A stretch of 64,000 nucleotides of DNA from Staphylococcus lugdunensis. Its GTDB lineage: Bacteria; Bacillota; Bacilli; Staphylococcales; Staphylococcaceae. The position numbers and the translations under genes are program-made. Shown piece by piece: positions 19,019 to 28,529 of this stretch; position 1 is the first letter of the stretch; every line of letters starts with the position of its first letter. The DNA lies in assembly GCF_002901705.1 (NCBI RefSeq), contig NZ_PPPV01000016.1, forward strand, positions 705,665 to 769,664, written 5' to 3'. The notes below the pieces were generated by a model. The model made no database searches and was not told where the DNA came from. It was given only the letters and a program-made list of their open reading frames with translations.

Positions 19019-20050
19019 TTAATTATTTAACAAATCATATTGTACGATGCTGTCAAGTGCTGCTAAAATCGCTTCTTCTTGTGTCGCTATTGGTGTCCAG
19101 CCAAGATATTTCCTAGCTTGTTCATTACTAACATTACGATTAATATCAAGTAATAATTTGCCCTCTTTCGCTTGCTTATTCACTTTTGCACCTAACGATA
19201 ATATAAAATTAGGCACGCGTTTTGTTGATACTTTCTGTGCTAGATTTGGGCGTTCTTTCTTAATAAGCGCTGCGATTTCCGGCATAGTAATCTGACCGTC
19301 TGCAGTGGCAATAAAGCGTTTACCGTCTGCTTCATTATGCGTCATTGCACGAATATGCAAATCGGCGACATCTCTCACGTCAACAATATTTAATGCAATA
19401 TTTGGGATGCGCTTCATTGACCCATTAACTAAATTTTTGACTAAATCAAAACTACCAGAAATATGGGCATCTAAAGATGGGCCCATCATTGCTACTGGAT
19501 TGATTGTTGCAAATTCTATTTTACGCGTCGCATTTTCAACATAATTCCATGCAGCTTTTTCAGCCAATAATTTAGATTTTTCATAAGCTGATAAGCCCGG
19601 TTCATGTTCATCTGTCCAATTACGTTCCGTCGTTATACTTGATTTATCCTTATTACTAAAACCAACCGCACCAAAATTTGATGTCATCACAACACGTTGA
19701 ACACCTGCATGATCAGCAGCACGTAAAATACGTTGCACACCTTCGATTGCAGGACGTATTACTTCTGACTCATCGTCAGGAATTTCAAAAAAGACAGGCG
19801 AAGCGACACTTAGCACATATTGACAGCCTTGCATCGCATCATCCCAATGTTCATCACTAGATAAATCTGCTTCGACAAATGTGAGTCGTTCTGTTGGAAT
19901 ATCATTGGCTTTCATTGTATTTAAAATATTTGCTTGTTTATTGATAGAACGCACAGTTGTACGTACGTCATAACCTTGTTTCAATAGTTCCGAAATAATA
20001 CGCATGCCTAAAAAGCCGGTACCACCTGTCACTAATACTTTACTATCCAT
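19019..20050 (-). CDS. NAD-dependent epimerase/dihydroflavonol-reductase-like protein
   Basis: An extended short-chain dehydrogenase of 343 residues. The N-terminal NAD(P) motif is TGGTGFLGMRI, the catalytic pair is in YEKSKLLAEKAAW near residue 155, and DVRDVADLHIRAM near 220 is typical of the dihydroflavonol-4-reductase/aldehyde-reductase branch. The SGS-like region TSNFGAVGF replaces the usual active-site Ser context. I chose the second ATG (MDSKVL, 20050) because AGGAGG is eight bases before it but only two before the first ATG. The substrate is unknown, probably an aldehyde or ketone. The gene stands alone and is bounded by terminators on both sides. Confidence 0.85.
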   Translation of the reverse strand: MDSKVLVTGGTGFLGMRIISELLKQGYDVRTTVRSINKQANILNTMKANDIPTERLTFVEADLSSDEHWDDAMQGCQYVLSVASPVFFEIPDDESEVIRPAIEGVQRILRAADHAGVQRVVMTSNFGAVGFSNKDKSSITTERNWTDEHEPGLSAYEKSKLLAEKAAWNYVENATRKIEFATINPVAMMGPSLDAHISGSFDLVKNLVNGSMKRIPNIALNIVDVRDVADLHIRAMTHNEADGKRFIATADGQITMPEIAALIKKERPNLAQKVSTKRVPNFILSLGAKVNKQAKEGKLLLDINRNVSNEQARKYLGWTPIATQEEAILAALDSIVQYDLLNN

Positions 20051-20163
20051 GCTCATAACCTCCTGGCTACTTCTTTTTAAGAGTAAATTTTAACAGCTTA
20101 TCACATTATAACGTTAATAAAATAACTTAATTCACTGTTTATTTAGCAGCTCATCTTATTAAA

Positions 20164-20214
20164 ATACCCCTTAATCAACATGACCAAGCATCATATCAAT
20201 TAAGAGGTATCTTT
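20164..20214. terminator. Terminator after farE
   Basis: The hairpin ATACCCCTTAAT...ATTAAGAGGTAT is next to a T-run, 12 bases past the farE stop. On the minus strand the hairpin is followed by AT-rich sequence. Confidence 0.65.
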
Positions 20215-20225
20215 TTTTATTTCAT

Positions 20226-22712
20226 CTATTTATGTTGCTGTTTTTTAGGACCTTTTAATGGCCACCAATTTCCTTTACCTAGCGTGCTTACTACGGCTGG
20301 AATAAACAATGGTAAGATGAATAAATTATATATAAGTAGCCCCAAAATGAGTATTGTCGCAATTTGCATCAGTGTGAGCATTCCTGATGTGTACAATGCC
20401 GCAATGGTACCAACGATAATAATGCATGCTGTCACAATAACCGTACCCATTTTCTTCATCGCAGTTATTAATGCATTATGAATATCATGTGTGCGTACTT
20501 CCTCATTAAAGCGGTTGAGTAAGAAGATTGCATAATCAATACCTAATGAGAATAATATAACTAGGCTAAAGAATGGTGCTACTAAAAGTACGCCTTTTTC
20601 ACCAAACGAATAATCAAATAGCACATTGGCGATACCCATAGAAACGTAATACGTAATGAGTATTGAGAACATCATATACAACGGCATAATAATAGAACGT
20701 TTAAAGACGACAAGTACTAAGAATGTAACTAGAGACATTAATATAATCACTTTCGTCATATCCGTATTAATCGTGTGGTCTAAATCTGCGTTTTGTGAGG
20801 TAACACCGCCGTATTCAATCTTGCTATTTTTAAATACAGTACCATTTTTCTGATTATCTACTGTATTTTTAATGTTATTTAACGTTTTAAAGGCTGACTT
20901 AGAATAAGGATTTTGTTTTAATTCTACATTGAGCAAGACAACATTACCGTGGTTTGCACTATATTGGTCAATTGAGCGTTTCATATCTTTATTATTCAGC
21001 ATATCTTGTGAAATATACATACCTGAACGGTTAACACTATCGTCTTGTGACATACCTTTCAAATAGCTTTGTATTTCTTTTTGACCATCGATGACTTGTT
21101 CATTACCTTGTTGTGCTTGTTGCAAGCCTTGGGATAATTGACTTGCTTGCTGTGTAATACTTTGAACACCAGCCTGTGGATTTTGACTTGCTTGTTGCAT
21201 TTGTTGCTGTACAACTTGACTTTGTGTCAATGGCTGAACCTTTTGTTGCATTGTACCTAAACCATTGTTAACTTGTCCTAATCCTTTATTGGCTTTCGTC
21301 AATTGTTGTTGAATTTCATTTAATTGATTTGTGGCAGATAATTGCTTAATTGGGGTGCCTGTTGGACGAGTAATCGTATTAACACCTTTGACATTATCGA
21401 TTTTATTTATACTTTTCGTTAACGTTTCTAAATCACTTAACCCTTTAGATGTTGTTAATTGATCATTATCTTTGATGGCAATGGTTACCGGGAAAGCTTC
21501 TCCTAATTCAAATTTATCTTTGATAATATCTAAGGCTTTAACAGAGCCATAATGATTACTTATTTCATTTGTATTATCGTATGTGATTTTATTTGGTGTG
21601 AAGTAAATAAGTGGTAAAAATACAGCTAAAATCACTAAAATGACAACGAATGCGTGTTTACTAGATAAATTTCCAAGTTTACCCCAAAATCGATTTTCTT
21701 TGTGCGATGTTGCTTTTTTACTTGGCCAAAATATTTTTTCGCCTAATAACACCATGATAAGTGGAAGTAATGTGTACATAATAATTAATAAACATACTAC
21801 ACCTACGCCGATACCCACCGCAGAGCGGAATAAATCGAATTGTGCAAACAAAATCACTAAGAAGCTGACAAAAATTGTACTTCCACAAATGAGTATCGTT
21901 TTACCGCCACTCACAAATGTTTCATAAACCGCTTTCGTCTTATCATCATGCGCGGCCAGCTCTTCTTTGTATCGATTCAATAATAAAATACAATAATCTG
22001 TACCAATACCAAACAATAAAGCTACTAAAAACGGCTGAATATATACTGATACTGGGAAATCGCCATATTTTACTAAGAATGCAATAATTGCAGAGCTAAA
22101 TAAATAAGATAAACCTACAATAAACAATGGAATAAATGGTGTGACAACAGAGCGGAATACTACAAATAGAATGATCAGAATTAAAGCAACTGTTACAATT
22201 TCTGTTTTCTGTAGCCCTTTATCTGTCGCTTTATTAATATCATGTGTAACTAAATCATTATTAGTTAAGTACACTTTTCCAGGGTGATTGTCAATTTTAT
22301 TAATCTTATCAGCCACTTTGACAGAATCACCTGTTGTCATTTCAACTGGAATCATTATTGTTTTTTTATCTTTTGAGACAACTTTTTTGAAGGTATCTTT
22401 ATTGGTATACGGTGATATAACATGATTAACGCCATCTATCTTTTTAATTTCTTTAATAAAATGTTCTACTTTGTCATTGCCTTGTTCACTTAATGGTTCT
22501 TTCATTTTGATGACTGCAACTATGGAATTAGAATTTGCTCCTACGTCTTTCAACATATGTTCATATTTTTGTGACGATGTACTATCAGGAGGCTTAATTT
22601 CACCCTTTTCTTTTGCCAATTGAGACAAATTTGGTGCAAAAATAAGTGACAACACAATTACAATGATTACTAATATTGAAATCGGCCATTTAAATCTCAA
22701 AATTGTCTTCAT
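20226..22712 (-). CDS. farE: MMPL-family fatty-acid efflux transporter FarE
   Basis: An RND-type MMPL permease of 828 residues. It has two repeats, each with an N-terminal membrane helix, a large extracellular loop and a block of five helices. The proton-relay signatures GIGTDYCILLLNRYKEE (first half) and LGIDYAIFLLNRFNEE (second half) are intact. The second loop (residues about 455-545) is rich in Gln and is likely coiled coil. In S. aureus FarE exports linoleic, arachidonic and other antimicrobial fatty acids and is controlled by the divergent TetR regulator FarR; the same divergent arrangement is seen here. The start follows AAAGGGAG. Confidence 0.88.
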   Translation of the reverse strand: MKTILRFKWPISILVIIVIVLSLIFAPNLSQLAKEKGEIKPPDSTSSQKYEHMLKDVGANSNSIVAVIKMKEPLSEQGNDKVEHFIKEIKKIDGVNHVISPYTNKDTFKKVVSKDKKTIMIPVEMTTGDSVKVADKINKIDNHPGKVYLTNNDLVTHDINKATDKGLQKTEIVTVALILIILFVVFRSVVTPFIPLFIVGLSYLFSSAIIAFLVKYGDFPVSVYIQPFLVALLFGIGTDYCILLLNRYKEELAAHDDKTKAVYETFVSGGKTILICGSTIFVSFLVILFAQFDLFRSAVGIGVGVVCLLIIMYTLLPLIMVLLGEKIFWPSKKATSHKENRFWGKLGNLSSKHAFVVILVILAVFLPLIYFTPNKITYDNTNEISNHYGSVKALDIIKDKFELGEAFPVTIAIKDNDQLTTSKGLSDLETLTKSINKIDNVKGVNTITRPTGTPIKQLSATNQLNEIQQQLTKANKGLGQVNNGLGTMQQKVQPLTQSQVVQQQMQQASQNPQAGVQSITQQASQLSQGLQQAQQGNEQVIDGQKEIQSYLKGMSQDDSVNRSGMYISQDMLNNKDMKRSIDQYSANHGNVVLLNVELKQNPYSKSAFKTLNNIKNTVDNQKNGTVFKNSKIEYGGVTSQNADLDHTINTDMTKVIILMSLVTFLVLVVFKRSIIMPLYMMFSILITYYVSMGIANVLFDYSFGEKGVLLVAPFFSLVILFSLGIDYAIFLLNRFNEEVRTHDIHNALITAMKKMGTVIVTACIIIVGTIAALYTSGMLTLMQIATILILGLLIYNLFILPLFIPAVVSTLGKGNWWPLKGPKKQQHK

Positions 22713-22800
22713 TATCTCTTACTCCCTTTTTATTTTTTAGCAAGGTCATTATCTAACTAAGTGTTAACCATTGCTTTCTGTAGTATTTTCGTTTATCTTT

Positions 22801-22821
22801 TAATAGACAAATTGTCTATTA
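22801..22821. promoter_or_regulatory. Probable FarR operator in the farE-farR gap
   Basis: A perfect inverted repeat with 10-base arms, TAATAGACAA and TTGTCTATTA around a single A, sits 88 bases before farE and 124 bases before farR. Further half-sites AATAGACG (near 22881) and GATAGACG (near 22921) lie closer to farR. TetR-family regulators bind such dyads. Confidence 0.7.
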
Positions 22822-22945
22822 TGTAAGATACCACAAAACATTTGATATTTCTCATTAAAAATTTCTAGATTTGCACTATAATAGACGTTTTTAAAATTTG
22901 TGTTGATTAAATTCCAAATGATAGACGAATAAGGAGGAAAACAAC

Positions 22946-23542
22946 ATGGACAAACGACAAAAACGGACGAATAACTATTTAAAAAAAGGCTTAACACAAT
23001 TATTAAGCACTCAAAACTATTCAGACATTACCATACAACAACTTGCTGAAGCATCACATATCAACCGCAGTACATTTTACTTACATTATCAAAGTAAAGA
23101 TGACTTTATTGTTTCAATCATTGATGAAACAATTACAGAGTTATTAGATTATGTAAAACGAGATTCATCCTCAGAAGATGCCATTTTCAGTTCAGAATTT
23201 AAAGTATCATTTTATAAGTTATTAGAATACATTGAAATGAATTATGAGTTTATTCGTGTTCTGTTTATCAATATGAATAATACAAGATTCCGTTCACTAT
23301 TAGTTGAAAAGGTACGAGAAAATATTTTCCTACCTTTATTAGAGAAAAATCATGTTTCATTAACGTTTAAAAATGAAATTGCATTAAACTTTATTATTCA
23401 TGGGCATTTAGGCGTTATTGAACGTTGGATTAATGACAATGTTCAATATAGCTCACATTATATCGCTCAAGTCATGCTTGAAATAGCTAACACTAATCCT
23501 TTTGAGCTATTAGGCATCGAGTCAGAACTAGAAGAGCGCTAA
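22946..23542 (+). CDS. farR: TetR-family regulator FarR
   Basis: A 198-residue TetR-type regulator. The helix-turn-helix (residues 18-55) reads DITIQQLAEASHINRSTFYLHYQSKDDFI, and the C-terminal half forms the ligand domain. It starts at an ATG after AAGGAGGA. It is divergent from farE with a palindromic operator between them, the same layout as farR-farE in S. aureus, where FarR both represses and, with fatty acids, activates farE. The assignment rests on context and family, not on an alignment. Confidence 0.85.
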   Translation: MDKRQKRTNNYLKKGLTQLLSTQNYSDITIQQLAEASHINRSTFYLHYQSKDDFIVSIIDETITELLDYVKRDSSSEDAIFSSEFKVSFYKLLEYIEMNYEFIRVLFINMNNTRFRSLLVEKVRENIFLPLLEKNHVSLTFKNEIALNFIIHGHLGVIERWINDNVQYSSHYIAQVMLEIANTNPFELLGIESELEER

Positions 23543-23579
23543 AGAAACAGAGAATAGAACATCCTTTTTAGAAAAACCA

Positions 23580-23695
23580 AGGAGCGGAACAGCATTCATG
23601 ATGAATTCGTAGTCCCGCTCCTGCCAAGTTGACTAGGAGTGAAAAAGCTTGGTATCCAGCGTATTTGCACTCCAGTCAACTACTGCCAATATAGC
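23580..23695. repeat. Two-hairpin intergenic repeat, copy 4
   Basis: GGAGCGGAAC...GTCCCGCTCC around a GAATTC core is followed by GTTGACTAGGAGTGAAAA pairing with a GCACTCCAGTCAAC arm. The second stem carries compensatory changes (GGAGTG with CACTCC instead of GGATTG with CAATCC), which shows that base pairing is selected. Confidence 0.85.
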
Positions 23696-23755
23696 ATTCA
23701 GCGCCTAAAACATAATGTTGTCCCAGACTCTGGTTTCTTTATTGATAATACTTTG

Positions 23756-23870
23756 TATGATTGGCTTCTTAGGGAGAGAACTTCAGCCACCCAACTTGCG
23801 TTGCCTGGTGAATTTCTTCTCGAAATTCTCTTTGTTGGGGCCCCACCCCAACTTGCGTTGTTTGTTTATT
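23756..23870. repeat. STAR-like element
   Basis: Two spaced copies of CCAACTTGCGTTG, one of them preceded by GTTGGGGCCCCACC, with a GAATTTCTTCTCGAAATTC palindrome between them, match the Staphylococcus aureus repeat (STAR) design of GC-rich GGGGCCCC signatures in AT-rich DNA. It lies just before the stop codon of the PBP4-like gene and directly after repeat copy 4. Confidence 0.8.
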
Positions 23871-23875
23871 TTACT

Positions 23876-25111
23876 TTATATTCTTTTTCTATTTTTGATT
23901 ATAGTAATTGTAAAGATAAACGCTATAATTAGTCCACCACTTATACATAGACTGATGACTATGGGCCGTTTCATCCCGGATACTTTGACCACTTCTACTT
24001 TTGGCGGGTGTGTTCCCGGTAAAAATGAACGTTGATACGTTAAATGCACATATTTACCGTGATTGATTTTGAACTGATAACCTTTGTGATCTTTAGGTAC
24101 AACATCATATAAATCTTTCTTCACATAATACATTTTCCCTTGAATACGATGCTGACCTTTACTAAGCACTTTGCGATAATCATAATTTTTGAAAGCACGT
24201 CGAACCATGATATTAGAAAGTTGTTGACGCACATGTTTTGCTCGTTCATCAGCAAATGGCTGTACTTGAAATAGCACTGAATGAATTCTTAAGTTATTTT
24301 GTTTAGCTGTTAACGCTAAGTTATAGCCGTGATTGCTGGTACCTGTTTTTAAACCATCAGCACCCGCTAAACCATCAGCTTGTGCGGGTAATGATAAATT
24401 AGTGTTTTTAAGCATATGACCATGTTGTTTATCGGACGTCAGTCTTGTAATCTTCAACACTTTAGGATGTTGCTTTACTAATTGTTGTGTTAATACAGCC
24501 ATATCTTTCGCAGTCGTTTTAGAGAAATGTTGTTGCTTGTATTGTGACGGTGCAAAGGGCTTTATTAATCTATTATCTGCACCACTAGGATTATTAAAAT
24601 GCGTATGTCTCATGTGCAATGCTTGCGCCTTACGATTCATACGATGTGTGAAATCAGATGAGTTGCCATCAATATGTTCTGCCAACACCAACATTGCTGC
24701 ATTACTTGACGCTAATGCACCTTGTTTTAATAATTGCTTAATCGTATATGTTTTACCTTTAATCAATGGAAAGGTTGTTAATCCCGGTATGCGTGACATT
24801 TTGGCATATCGTCCTGAAACTTTTACTTCATCAGTTAATTTAATTTTACCTTTATCTATGTCGTCTAATACTAAATAAATAGTCATTAGCTTGGTAATTG
24901 ATGCTGGATCTACGTTGTCATGCTGATGATAGTCGTAAAGAATTTGTCCTTGTTGCGTAGTTACAATCATACTTTTAGGATTGTAGTGCTGAGCGATATG
25001 TTGCTTTTCCGCTTCAGCGATTTGTGTGGGCGTTTTTGCTGCATAGGTAGTTAATGGACTAAACATCATACATAAGCATAATAGAAGTACAAAGCCTTTT
25101 ATTTGTCTCAC
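23876..25111 (-). CDS. PBP4-like D-alanyl-D-alanine carboxypeptidase
   Basis: A low-molecular-mass penicillin-binding protein of the S11 family that trims or cross-links peptidoglycan stem peptides outside the membrane. The 411 residues show a signal peptide, the SxxK box SITKLM near residue 77, SSN near 134, and KTGTSN near 257. A C-terminal beta domain follows (ILSKGQHRIQGKMYYVKKDLYDVVPKD), and a final membrane anchor lies near residues 385-405. It resembles staphylococcal PBP4, but the abcA transporter gene normally beside pbp4 is absent, so it may be a paralogue. It starts at a GTG behind AAAGGTGG. The stop is next to the STAR-like element. Confidence 0.88.
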   Translation of the reverse strand: MRQIKGFVLLLCLCMMFSPLTTYAAKTPTQIAEAEKQHIAQHYNPKSMIVTTQQGQILYDYHQHDNVDPASITKLMTIYLVLDDIDKGKIKLTDEVKVSGRYAKMSRIPGLTTFPLIKGKTYTIKQLLKQGALASSNAAMLVLAEHIDGNSSDFTHRMNRKAQALHMRHTHFNNPSGADNRLIKPFAPSQYKQQHFSKTTAKDMAVLTQQLVKQHPKVLKITRLTSDKQHGHMLKNTNLSLPAQADGLAGADGLKTGTSNHGYNLALTAKQNNLRIHSVLFQVQPFADERAKHVRQQLSNIMVRRAFKNYDYRKVLSKGQHRIQGKMYYVKKDLYDVVPKDHKGYQFKINHGKYVHLTYQRSFLPGTHPPKVEVVKVSGMKRPIVISLCISGGLIIAFIFTITIIKNRKRI

Positions 25112-25257
25112 CGTTTAAATCCACCTTTTTTATCTCTTTTCTTTAAAATATCATGTTATATGCTGTGACACCATTTAAAAAGGATACAACTACCCTTGTT
25201 TTTCTAATTACTTTATCTATCTAACCACTCACGCAAGCCATAATCGTATCTATTAAT

Positions 25258-25300
25258 GAAAAAACTGACGAATGCCCTTAAAGACTTCGTCAGTTTTTGA
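25258..25300. terminator. Terminator after the ltrA-like gene
   Basis: The hairpin AAAACTGACGAA...TTCGTCAGTTTT is flanked by A- and T-runs and lies 10 bases past the stop of the minus-strand gene. Confidence 0.8.
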
Positions 25301-25309
25301 GTATGCGTA

Positions 25310-26425
25310 CTATTCGGCTACTTTTAAATAATATATCGCTAAAATTAAACACGTCGCAATTGCTGTAACAATTACAAAGACATGTCCTACATTAATAAAC
25401 ACGATACTCATCATATATGCCACAATAATAATTATAATTTGATAGACAATTGGTTTTACTATTTTTAAATGTGCGTGAAAATATGATGAATTAAACCATA
25501 GTCCTGCTAAAAATAGCACTATACTTACATATAATAAGTTGATTTCAAAGAAACGATACAGCTCGTTACTATTACTATATACAAGTGCTGTATTTAACAT
25601 ACCTAATGCAATATTAATCACCAAATGTGTATACACAAGTAAAAATCCTATCGACTTATGCTGGTGATTGATATAGTTTTCAGTGACTAGCCAATAAATC
25701 CCAAATAGACTAACCAAAATTAGAAATTGAAATATATAAATAATGTCAAAATGTTTAATACTAAAGGTAGATGCTAAACCGACAAGCACTTCTCCAAAAA
25801 TAATTATCGTTAGTAATGAAAAACGTTCAACTAAGTGCATCATATTGACTGGTGATTGATATAAATATTTTCTAAATGGAATTAAGCCTATGCCAGCTAC
25901 AAAGACACCTAAAAAGGCACTATAATAATGAATATGTGTCGGTAAAATAAGTGATAAGCACGACAATGCTGCTACCGTAAATGCGACGATAGCAAAAGCT
26001 TTACACGTTTGGTAGTCATTAGGATAACGCGTATATCTTAGCTGCACTAAATATTGTAATCCAATGCTCATATACATGATTGTGACACATAAAAAGAATG
26101 GGAAAAATGTCTTTTCAAAACTTGGATATAAACTATTCGATAGAAAAATCAGCACAAACAAATTAAACATCATGAAGCACACATCGGTCTTAGACGTCTT
26201 ACCAAAACGGTTCGTAAAGAATGTTTGGTGTGACCATAATATCCATAAGATTAAACTCATAATAATATATTTAAAAAACAAATCGGCAGAAATGGTACCG
26301 CCATGTGTGTGTAAAATAACATGCGCAATTTTTTGAATCGCATAGACAAAAATCAAGTCAAAAAACAATTCATGAAAGCCTGCGCGTTTCTCTTCTAAAT
26401 GTCGTTGTATTGGTTGTCTTTCCAT
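25310..26425 (-). CDS. LtrA-family low-temperature-requirement membrane protein
   Basis: A polytopic membrane protein of 371 residues with about ten hydrophobic helices, belonging to the LtrA family first found through a Listeria low-temperature-requirement mutant. The N-terminal signature KRAGFHELFFDLIFVYAIQKIAH and the central LVERFSLLTIIIFGEVLVG are typical. The biochemical role of the family is unknown. It starts at an ATG with an AAAGGAG ribosome site and is monocistronic. Confidence 0.85.
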   Translation of the reverse strand: MERQPIQRHLEEKRAGFHELFFDLIFVYAIQKIAHVILHTHGGTISADLFFKYIIMSLILWILWSHQTFFTNRFGKTSKTDVCFMMFNLFVLIFLSNSLYPSFEKTFFPFFLCVTIMYMSIGLQYLVQLRYTRYPNDYQTCKAFAIVAFTVAALSCLSLILPTHIHYYSAFLGVFVAGIGLIPFRKYLYQSPVNMMHLVERFSLLTIIIFGEVLVGLASTFSIKHFDIIYIFQFLILVSLFGIYWLVTENYINHQHKSIGFLLVYTHLVINIALGMLNTALVYSNSNELYRFFEINLLYVSIVLFLAGLWFNSSYFHAHLKIVKPIVYQIIIIIVAYMMSIVFINVGHVFVIVTAIATCLILAIYYLKVAE

Positions 26426-26546
26426 ATATTAACTCCTTTATTTACTATTCTCATTATAATAGCACAAGTTAAATATCCATGTCTGACAAGCTCAATAAGA
26501 AACGATACTAAATTTACAGTGCTGTGATATTAACTATTTACTCATG

Positions 26547-27239
26547 TTAAAACACTTCCTTCAAACCACGTTTGAAAAACTTTTTAAAGTATCGCTGCCG
26601 ATGAATACCACGCTTAGCTGTTTGAAATTTAAATGTCGACGTCTCGTTTGCTAAATCATTCGCTAATATTGCTTTTCCCAACAAACTGTTACCAACCATG
26701 TCTTTAACAATCTGTGTATGCTTAATGCCTTCTTTCATCCCTACATACCAGTAGACATGTACTGACGCATTAATCGCCTGCTGTTGCTTCATAAAATCTA
26801 TGAATTCCGGATACCATACTGAAGGGGAAATCAAAATGTATTTCCCAAATTGTTGCGGCATGGTATACAATGCATAAAGTGACACAAGTCCACCATAAGA
26901 TGCACCAGCAATGCCAATATCCTGATTATTTAATGATACACGATACTGTTCTCTCACATAAGGTAACAATTGTGTCGTTAACCAAGTGAGATACCTAGAC
27001 GCTTGGCCTTGATTAAGTCTTGTGCCAACTTTTGCCGGCCACGGTGTAAAGTCTTTTGCACGTTCTTTAGAAAGAATGCCGATAAAAATCATATCTTTAT
27101 TACACCGTTTAAATAACATATCGCCATCATGAACAATGAGTGCAGCATATCTTTTAACCTTCTGCTTACCATAATCCTTTGGTAATTGAATAGTAATTTC
27201 AAAGCCATCCATTTGAAAGACCTGTCGACGTTTATTCAT
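26547..27239 (-). CDS. Siderophore-esterase-like alpha/beta hydrolase
   Basis: A 230-residue alpha/beta hydrolase of the esterase D/IroE-Fes type. The nucleophile elbow GASYGGLVSLYAL is near residue 109, LIVHDGD near 35 is typical of the family's first strand-loop, and the His of the triad is probably in RGIHRQRYF near 215. It has no signal peptide, so it would act in the cytoplasm. It is divergent from an iron-compound-binding lipoprotein gene across a short gap with a perfect Fur box, which supports a role in releasing iron from an imported siderophore. The actual substrate is not known. Confidence 0.75.
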   Translation of the reverse strand: MNKRRQVFQMDGFEITIQLPKDYGKQKVKRYAALIVHDGDMLFKRCNKDMIFIGILSKERAKDFTPWPAKVGTRLNQGQASRYLTWLTTQLLPYVREQYRVSLNNQDIGIAGASYGGLVSLYALYTMPQQFGKYILISPSVWYPEFIDFMKQQQAINASVHVYWYVGMKEGIKHTQIVKDMVGNSLLGKAILANDLANETSTFKFQTAKRGIHRQRYFKKFFKRGLKEVF

Positions 27240-27310
27240 GATAACTCCCCTTTAAAATTCTAATAATTAAATTTATTTAAAAGTTAAATATATTTAAAAT
27301 TATGCTATAA

Positions 27311-27328
27311 TTGATAACGATTATCAAT
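27311..27328. promoter_or_regulatory. Fur box between esterase and siderophore-binding lipoprotein
   Basis: TTGATAACGATTATCAAT is a near-perfect dyad matching the staphylococcal Fur consensus GATAATGATTATCATTATC. It is centred about 80 bases before the esterase start and 38 bases before the lipoprotein start, so it can control both divergent genes. Confidence 0.85.
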
Positions 27329-27357
27329 ACACATTTTTTAAAATAAAGGGTGATGAA

Positions 27358-28278
27358 ATGAAAAGATTTATCATATTAACGTTATGTACCATATTATTTT
27401 TAGCTGCTTGTAACTCAAATGATAATCATGAGCGCGCTAAAGATCATAGCAATACGAAAGCCATGCGAACAGTAACGATGGATGACGGCAATAAAGTTAA
27501 AATACCTAAAAATCCTAAGCGCATCGCTGTATTACATCCCACATATGTAGGTGCTTTAGTAAAATTTGGCCATAAACCGATTGCCTTACCAAAATTTGTT
27601 GCTAAAAATAAAGTGTTAAACAAGGCCACAAAAGGCATTAAACGTATAGATAATACTAGTGTAGAGCAAGTTGCCAAAGTAAAACCCGATTTAATTATTA
27701 CGTCAAAAGGCGATAAAAATTATGGGAAATTGAAAAAAATTGCCCCAACCTATGTGTTCGATGCGAATCAATCATCTTATAAAGACACTACTAAAAAATT
27801 AGCACAACTTGTTAACGAGCAACATAAAGCAAACCAATGGCTAAAACATTGGGAAAAACAATTAGCAAAAGATAAGAAAGCATTGGCATCTATGATTAAG
27901 GGGAAAACTGCTTCCGTCTTACAACAAACACCTAAAGGCATTATGGCTTGCAGCAATCACATGGGTCGTGGAACAGAGATTATATATGAGGGCTATGGCT
28001 TGAAACAGCCTAAAGCATTAAAACAAGCAACTCAGAAAAAAGTAGCAACACCAATCAATGAAGAACAATTCCCAGAATATATTGGTGATATTGCTGTTAT
28101 TGCTCAACAAGGTAACAAGTCACCACAGTTTGAACAAACACAATTTTGGAAGAGTCTCAATGCTGTCAAAAAACATCGTGTCATTAAATTTGATGTCAGT
28201 GAAACACAATATAATGATCCTATTTCTTTAGAACGTCAACGAGATATTTTCTATAAAGCATTAAAAGCAATGAAATAG
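27358..28278 (+). CDS. Iron-siderophore ABC transporter substrate-binding lipoprotein
   Basis: A 306-residue substrate-binding lipoprotein of the FecB/FhuD (cluster VIII, helical-backbone) type. The lipobox LAACN is at residues 16-19, and the binding domain starts with KRIAVLHPTYVGALVKFGHKP and contains VEQVAKVKPDLIITS near residue 105. The distal lobe includes FPEYIGDIAVIAQQ near 238. It is anchored on the outer face of the membrane. No permease or ATPase gene lies beside it, so it must use a transporter encoded elsewhere. The Fur box just upstream indicates repression by iron. The ligand (hydroxamate, catecholate or citrate type) cannot be told. Confidence 0.87.
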   Translation: MKRFIILTLCTILFLAACNSNDNHERAKDHSNTKAMRTVTMDDGNKVKIPKNPKRIAVLHPTYVGALVKFGHKPIALPKFVAKNKVLNKATKGIKRIDNTSVEQVAKVKPDLIITSKGDKNYGKLKKIAPTYVFDANQSSYKDTTKKLAQLVNEQHKANQWLKHWEKQLAKDKKALASMIKGKTASVLQQTPKGIMACSNHMGRGTEIIYEGYGLKQPKALKQATQKKVATPINEEQFPEYIGDIAVIAQQGNKSPQFEQTQFWKSLNAVKKHRVIKFDVSETQYNDPISLERQRDIFYKALKAMK

Positions 28279-28529
28279 CACAACACTTTGGAACATCAAT
28301 GTGACGGACTAAAGTTATAGCCCCAAAATCCTTTCTTCGGTATAGTTTCACCATAACATTTGAATATATTAAAACTAAAGGTTCTATTGGTAGCATATGT
28401 TGATTTTATACATAAATCACCTTGTTCATTTAGTTTAATGAGGTTCATTAAATGTTACGAAAATCTCTTATTTTTTTATAAGCATTTTAGTATAACTTCA
28501 TATACGACTACACAGTATTGATTACAAAA

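Noticed and set aside
21100..21350. Gln-rich repeated stretch in FarE as a possible tandem repeat or misassembly
   Set aside because: It lies in the expected extracellular loop of MMPL proteins, the frame is intact, and the repeat units are irregular.
23756..23870. Spaced CCAACTTGCGTTG repeats as a CRISPR-like array
   Set aside because: There are only two copies, no regular spacers and no cas genes, and the GGGGCCCC core fits a STAR element.
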